DNA from: Enterocloster aldenensis
GTDB lineage: Bacteria > Bacillota > Clostridia > Lachnospirales > Lachnospiraceae
Assembly: GCF_003434055.1 (NCBI RefSeq)
Contig: NZ_QVEX01000012.1
Location: forward strand, 1-64,000
Direction: 5' to 3'
DNA: 64,000 nucleotides
Made by a program: the position numbers and the translations under genes. Position 1 is the first letter of the stretch. Each line of letters opens with the position of its first letter. Below the pieces are notes generated by a model. It was given only the letters and a program-made list of their open reading frames with translations. It was not told where the DNA came from and did not search any database. This document shows, piece after piece, positions 60,746-64,000 of this stretch.

Positions 60746-61017
60746 AGGATAAGGAAGGTAAGGGGACGTTTGGGTCTGCTATGGCGGGGTTCCTATGTGC
60801 GCAGTTGGAAGCCACGGCCATCTACCTGGGGCATCCAGCTACACAGCAACAAAAATCCGATTGGATGGAGCTGGAGGTGGAGGCCCTTCTCCGTGAAAGC
60901 CAGCTTGCCAGGGAGGCGGTCCAGCTGAAGCAGACCCTGGAGCTGGGGGAACATGTGCGCCGGGAAATAGAGAAGGAGCAGATGAAGAAGGATACGCCGG
61001 AAGGGATGCTGAGCTGA
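60742..61017 (+). CDS. Hypothetical early prophage protein
   Basis: A 91-aa helical protein (GSAMAGFLCAQLEATAIYLG, RESQLAREAVQLKQTLELGEHVRREIEKEQ) overlapping the GemA gene by 4 bp. No recognised family. Confidence 0.62.
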   Translation: MKDKEGKGTFGSAMAGFLCAQLEATAIYLGHPATQQQKSDWMELEVEALLRESQLAREAVQLKQTLELGEHVRREIEKEQMKKDTPEGMLS

Positions 61018-61220
61018 TGGAAGGACTGATGCAGTTGTTTGACCGGAAATACCGGGAATACCAGGATTATCTGGATGAAAAGTCCTGGGCGGATGCGGCC
61101 CTTGCCCAGTCCTACCTTCTGGGGGTCCTGCATTGCATGTGGGCCTTATGGGACCGGAAGGCGGAGAATGCAAAGCAGTACCATGAGGAGATAGTGCGCC
61201 GGAGCCATAGGATAGAATAG
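61017..61220 (+). CDS. Hypothetical small helical protein
   Basis: A 67-aa protein, MEGLMQLFDRKYREYQDYLD followed by AALAQSYLLGVLHCMWALWD. Its ATG overlaps the upstream stop (TGATG), so it is translationally coupled. No recognised family. Confidence 0.62.
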   Translation: MEGLMQLFDRKYREYQDYLDEKSWADAALAQSYLLGVLHCMWALWDRKAENAKQYHEEIVRRSHRIE

Positions 61221-61239
61221 TAAAGAGAGGAGAGTGGAG

Positions 61240-61626
61240 ATGAAACGGACAATTAAGTTACACACAGGAGCGACCAAGGTCGTTGAGGATGCCACGCATA
61301 AGATAATGACAATCCAGGAATGGAGGGAGGAAGGAAAAAGACGTTTTGGTAAGGACTACATGGATTGGAAGTTTGAGTGCCCTATGTGCGGACATATTGC
61401 ATCAATCAGGGATTTTAAAGAGGCCGGAGCCAAAGGACCAAACTGTGCCTGCCAGGAGTGCCTTGGAAGATATACGGGAAAGGGGGCCCCGAAGGCGGGA
61501 GATGCGTCTGGCTGCAACTGGGTGGCTTATGGACTCTTTGGTATCCCGAATGGGAAGGGGATTATTGTCCTGGATGAAGAAGGAATCGGAACGGAGTGTT
61601 TTGCGTTTGCAGGACAGGAGGTGTAG
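61240..61626 (+). CDS. VVA0879-like phage protein with Cys pairs
   Basis: A 128-aa protein with MTIQEWREEGKRRFG, FECPMCGHIASIRDFKEAG, CACQECLGRYTG and CNWVAYGLFG. The CPMCG and CACQEC pairs suggest a zinc site. This pattern is typical of the VVA0879 family found in phages; function unknown. ATG 61240 is 8 bp after AGGAG; a GTG at 61234 is too close. Confidence 0.72.
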   Translation: MKRTIKLHTGATKVVEDATHKIMTIQEWREEGKRRFGKDYMDWKFECPMCGHIASIRDFKEAGAKGPNCACQECLGRYTGKGAPKAGDASGCNWVAYGLFGIPNGKGIIVLDEEGIGTECFAFAGQEV

Positions 61627-61628
61627 TC

Positions 61629-61901
61629 ATGCCAGGGAAACATACGAAGCTCTTTAAACGCATATTCCATGGTGATTTCCGTCCGGCTGACGGAATGGAC
61701 TATTCCCGCGCATATAAACGCTGGATGAAGGAGAACTATGAAGCCCACCAGAGATTCCGGAAAACATTAAAAAAAGGCCAGCTGGAGGCGTTTGACGAAT
61801 TAGAGGAAATGGATATTGAGCTATCAGGAAGGGCCCAGGAAGAGAACTACATAGCCGGGATGAAGGCAGGCATCCAGCTCATGGTGGAAGCGCTCCGGTA
61901 G
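61629..61901 (+). CDS. Hypothetical phage protein (DUF6809-like)
   Basis: A 90-aa protein (KLFKRIFHGDFRPAD, AFDELEEMDIELSGRA, YIAGMKAGIQLMVEALR). The ending and the short helical layout recall DUF6809 proteins of Clostridia, a weak match. GGAGGTG lies 9 bp before ATG 61629. Confidence 0.65.
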   Translation: MPGKHTKLFKRIFHGDFRPADGMDYSRAYKRWMKENYEAHQRFRKTLKKGQLEAFDELEEMDIELSGRAQEENYIAGMKAGIQLMVEALR

Positions 61902-61936
61902 ATGAGGCCTGGTTTTGAGGGGAAGGGGGGACCGGT

Positions 61937-62242
61937 ATGGCAGGACGGGCAGCCTATTTCAGGCTGTATGACCATGGCAGGTACATAGGGCAGTACAGAA
62001 ACTTTGAGCTTATGGAGCTGCTGGATATCCGTCACCATCAGTTGATTGCGTATTATAGTGATACAGGCAGGGAGTATAAGGCGCGTTATCTGATTGAACG
62101 GATAGAGGAACCCATGCGTGGAAGTTGGGCAGCGGAGTGGGACCATGCCAGACTGAAGGTCCTGTGGGATGGTACCAGGCTGAAGGTCCTGAGGCCGGTA
62201 CGGAAGAGGAAAGGCCAGGAGCCGGGGTGGTTATGGAGGTGA
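61937..62242 (+). CDS. Hypothetical phage protein
   Basis: A 101-aa protein with YFRLYDHGRYIGQYRNFELMELLDI, a pattern like short beta-domain phage regulators, and a basic C-terminus (VLRPVRKRKGQEPGWLWR). The repeat of RLKVLWDGTRLKVL suggests a short internal duplication. AAGGGGGG precedes the ATG. Confidence 0.65.
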   Translation: MAGRAAYFRLYDHGRYIGQYRNFELMELLDIRHHQLIAYYSDTGREYKARYLIERIEEPMRGSWAAEWDHARLKVLWDGTRLKVLRPVRKRKGQEPGWLWR

Positions 62243-62246
62243 AATC

Positions 62247-62354
62247 ATGGCAATGTTTGAGTATACGACTAAGGTCGAGATTCTGAAGGCGCTAATTGAA
62301 ATCCTGAAGGAGTTAAAAGCCATTAGAAAGGCTATGGAGACTAAGAAAAATTAG
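62247..62354 (+). CDS. Very small helical protein
   Basis: A 35-aa frame (MAMFEYTTKVEILKALIEIL, then KELKAIRKAMETKKN) with GGAGGTGA just upstream. It is amphipathic with hydrophobic residues in heptad-like spacing. It falls below usual gene-caller limits and starts an AT-rich stretch within the GC-rich early region. Confidence 0.5.
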   Translation: MAMFEYTTKVEILKALIEILKELKAIRKAMETKKN

Positions 62355-62385
62355 CATTTAACGGCGAAGGCCGGGAAAGGAAATC

Positions 62386-62565
62386 ATGGAAGAATTAAAA
62401 CCTTGTCCGTTTTGCGGAGCAATACCAGAATACAGAAAAGGCTTTCCGTCCATACGACAGTATACGGTATCTTGCGAAAATGAACAATGTAAAATACACC
62501 CATACGCTTTGGGACATTCAAAGCAGGAAACGTTTGATAAGTGGAATTATAGGACAGAGAATTAA
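62386..62565 (+). CDS. Lar-like restriction alleviation zinc-ribbon protein
   Basis: A 59-aa protein: ELKPCPFCGAIPEYR, then VSCENEQCKIHP and FDKWNYRTEN. The CPFCG...CxxxxC pairs and the ending W-N-x-R are the signature of the Lar family; the Rac-prophage member modulates type I restriction. GAAAGGAAATC precedes the ATG. Confidence 0.75.
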   Translation: MEELKPCPFCGAIPEYRKGFPSIRQYTVSCENEQCKIHPYALGHSKQETFDKWNYRTEN

Positions 62566-62583
62566 GATTTTGGAGGTGAAAAA

Positions 62584-62763
62584 ATGGATAGAAGAGACGC
62601 CGAGAAGGTAATACAAAATTTGCGAACAAAGCCATTCATATGTTCTGATAATTGTTTGTTACTTGATAATGGTTATGTGATTTTGCGAAAGGAATACTTC
62701 CAGGAATTAAAAATGAGCAGAGAATTGATATCCATAGATTCACACATTACATCGGTAAACTGA
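62584..62763 (+). CDS. Small hypothetical phage protein
   Basis: A 59-aa protein (MDRRDAEKVIQNLRTKPFIC, NCLLLDNGYVILRKEYFQEL) with GGAGGTGA 5 bp upstream. AT-rich like the Lar-like gene before it. No family recognised. Confidence 0.6.
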   Translation: MDRRDAEKVIQNLRTKPFICSDNCLLLDNGYVILRKEYFQELKMSRELISIDSHITSVN

Positions 62764-62794
62764 AATATAGTTTAGAGAAAGGAAGGAAAAACAG

Positions 62795-63025
62795 ATGGGA
62801 ACGCTACTGGATGCAATCTCAAAAGAGGACCGGGTGGAGGTCACCTTTTCCGATTTCTACCGGCTCATACGGGAAAGCACATCCGCGGAACTGATGAAAA
62901 ATGCCGTGGACTGCAACGTGCCGCACCGCTACATAAGGGAGATGGTGACGGGAGTGCCGGAGGAGACCGGCATGGAACCGGATGGTGAAGGGGGGAAGGA
63001 ACATGTGGATACTGACACAGAATAA
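62795..63025 (+). CDS. Hypothetical phage protein
   Basis: A 76-aa protein (MGTLLDAISKEDRVEVTFSD, FYRLIRESTSAELMKNAVDC) with an acidic tail. It starts after GAAAGGAAGG and overlaps the next gene by 23 bp. GC-rich composition returns here. Confidence 0.62.
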   Translation: MGTLLDAISKEDRVEVTFSDFYRLIRESTSAELMKNAVDCNVPHRYIREMVTGVPEETGMEPDGEGGKEHVDTDTE

Positions 63026-63311
63026 GGAGCGGCTGCTGACCACGGAATCCATGGATGAGATACGCATTGCAGCCCCGGGTACCGGCCGGCCGGATTACGT
63101 GCTCCTGCTTAACCGGAAGACGGACCGGAAGGAGTTTGCCTTAGGGTTTTACCGCCGGAAGGAGCGGGCGAAGGAGGTGCTCCAGGCCATCCTGAAGGAA
63201 CAGTCAAATTACATCTCCTGCACGGGAGGGACGGACCTGGTTACCGGACGTCATCAGCCGGCCTTTGTGGCCATCCCACCCAAGACCTATGTCATGCCGA
63301 AGGATGAATAA
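63003..63311 (+). CDS. Hypothetical phage protein
   Basis: A 102-aa protein starting MWILTQNKERLLTTESMDEI, with DYVLLLNRKTDRKEFALGFY and RAKEVLQAILKEQ. GGGGGGAAGG precedes ATG 63003. The opening resembles a short phage protein common in Clostridia whose function is unknown. Confidence 0.65.
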   Translation: MWILTQNKERLLTTESMDEIRIAAPGTGRPDYVLLLNRKTDRKEFALGFYRRKERAKEVLQAILKEQSNYISCTGGTDLVTGRHQPAFVAIPPKTYVMPKDE

Positions 63312-63325
63312 GGAGGGACGAAGGG

Positions 63326-63919
63326 ATGGAGACAGGAAAGGAAACATCCATGTATACCGTGAGCAACCACGCAAAGGAACGTTATGCCGAGCGGTGCAAG
63401 GACCGGGACAGCCGGCTGGAGATAACCGCCTATGTGGCAGAGCACAGCCAACGGATAGAGGAAGAAATCAACCGGATGCTGCGTTACGGGAAACGGGTCT
63501 ATACGGGCCGGACGGAGGGCGGGAAGGACCGGGTACCCAAGGAGGTATATGTGAACGGCCTGTGGATACTGCTGGCCAATGCCGAGAACCACAACGTCAT
63601 CACCCTGTACCGGGTGGACCTTGGCTGCGGGCCGGACCTGGACAAGCTGTATGTGGAACGGATGGTCCAGCGCCTGGAGGAAGCCCAGGGACGCCTGGAG
63701 GAGACAAGGCGTAAAACGGAGGAGCAGAACCGTGCCTACCAGGCCATCCTGCAGGAGGGGGAAGGACAGATACAGGAATACCAGGAGCGCATCCGTCTGC
63801 TGAAGGAGATGTGTGAAGGGTACCAGGCAGTCATGCGCAGCAGCCGGGCCGGCTTGGCCCGGGCCGCGGACGATGTGGAGGCCATCGTCAACACGCTGAT
63901 AGGAAAAAAGAAGTTTTAA
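63326..63919 (+). CDS. Hypothetical phage protein with coiled coil
   Basis: A 197-aa protein. The N-terminal ~100 residues look globular (YTVSNHAKERYAERC, DRVPKEVYVNGLWILLANAE, NVITLYRVDLG), and residues ~110-165 form a coiled coil (QRLEEAQGRLEETRRKTEEQ). The start of the globular part recalls short RelE/BrnT-like domains, too weak to call. GGAGGGACG precedes the ATG. Confidence 0.65.
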   Translation: METGKETSMYTVSNHAKERYAERCKDRDSRLEITAYVAEHSQRIEEEINRMLRYGKRVYTGRTEGGKDRVPKEVYVNGLWILLANAENHNVITLYRVDLGCGPDLDKLYVERMVQRLEEAQGRLEETRRKTEEQNRAYQAILQEGEGQIQEYQERIRLLKEMCEGYQAVMRSSRAGLARAADDVEAIVNTLIGKKKF

Positions 63920-63929
63920 GGGAGGGCCT

Positions 63930-64000
63930 ATGGAACCAACACAAGCCCGGATAGAGCTGGTCCGGGAGGACGGGACCATCCGGATGGGCGGGACGGACGT
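63930..64000 (+). CDS. Partial CDS at the window end
   Basis: ATG 63930 with GGGAGGG just upstream opens a frame (MEPTQARIELVREDGTIRMG) that runs to the window edge. Only 23 codons are visible, too few for an assignment. Confidence 0.55.
   Translation, partial: MEPTQARIELVREDGTIRMGGTD

Larger units (their letters stand above)
54556..64000 (+). mobile_element. Mu-like transposable prophage, left part
   Basis: The order repressor (minus), divergent early genes, Cro/Ner-like HTH, MuA transposase, MuB ATPase, GemA and small early genes is that of Mu-like phages. End-type repeats precede the repressor. The exact left terminus is not proven; a TG at 54556 just before the first repeat is the working guess. 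The element runs past the window end, so head and tail genes and the right end are not seen. Confidence 0.85.

Overview
The window looks like chromosome of an anaerobic, low-to-mid GC Firmicute, most likely a gut Lachnospiraceae of the Enterocloster / Clostridium clostridioforme type. This is an inference from gene content (Mrp-like Na+/H+ antiporter, lar nickel-cofactor genes, a glycerol-type oxidoreductase trio, an OYE-type enoate reductase, choline-binding repeats), strong AGGAGG ribosome sites and tRNA genes without an encoded CCA.

Layout. 0-1 kb: an eight-gene tRNA operon with a consensus promoter and a terminator. 1.1-3.0 kb: a small operon (VOC protein, YoaP-like acetyltransferase, sce7726-type nuclease-like protein). 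3.0-11.6 kb: a structured leader with terminator (candidate NiCo riboswitch), a five-gene nickel-type ABC importer, then larB, larC and larE, which build the nickel-pincer cofactor; no larA is present. 11.6-21.5 kb: a ten-gene Mrp/Mbh-like cation antiporter operon with four separate NuoL/M/N-type pump subunits. 21.7-23.5 kb: a PiT phosphate transporter and its DUF47 partner. 23.6-24.5 kb: a secreted choline-binding-repeat protein. 24.6-33.8 kb: a divergent DeoR regulator and a catabolic operon (small membrane protein, SSS symporter, glycerol-kinase-like FGGY kinase, FAD oxidoreductase, DUF1667, GlpA-like dehydrogenase, NhaC-like antiporter), probably for an unidentified polyol. 34-41 kb: tRNA-Pro, HAD phosphatase, a dihydrolipoyl-dehydrogenase-like protein lacking its catalytic His, aminopeptidase P, a 15-bp minisatellite, and an RlmD-type rRNA methyltransferase with a disordered N-terminal extension.

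41-48.3 kb is a strikingly AT-rich accessory island: a shortened large serine recombinase, a Shedu-like (DUF4263) nuclease, and two large P-loop ATPases. The second ATPase gene is bracketed by two ~126-bp near-identical non-coding copies. It looks like a defence or gene-cassette island. 48.3-54.3 kb returns to host-type genes: membrane protein plus OYE-type oxidoreductase, divergent LysR, a 66-aa protein, a DUF4397 protein and an HNH protein.

From ~54.55 kb to the window end lies the left part of a Mu-like transposable prophage: end-type repeats, a leftward XRE repressor with two operators on overlapping divergent promoters, a leader holding three copies of a two-hairpin unit whose stems covary around fixed loops, small early genes, a Cro/Ner-like HTH, MuA transposase, MuB ATPase, GemA and a run of small early genes. 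Base composition jumps from AT-rich to GC-rich about 57.04 kb, inside the transposase gene.

The strongest leads for something undescribed are the covarying hairpin array in the prophage leader, the duplicated element around the second ATPase in the island, and the nickel/lar locus with a cluster-type LarE under a candidate nickel-sensing leader. All protein assignments are from motif recognition by eye; no database search was run.
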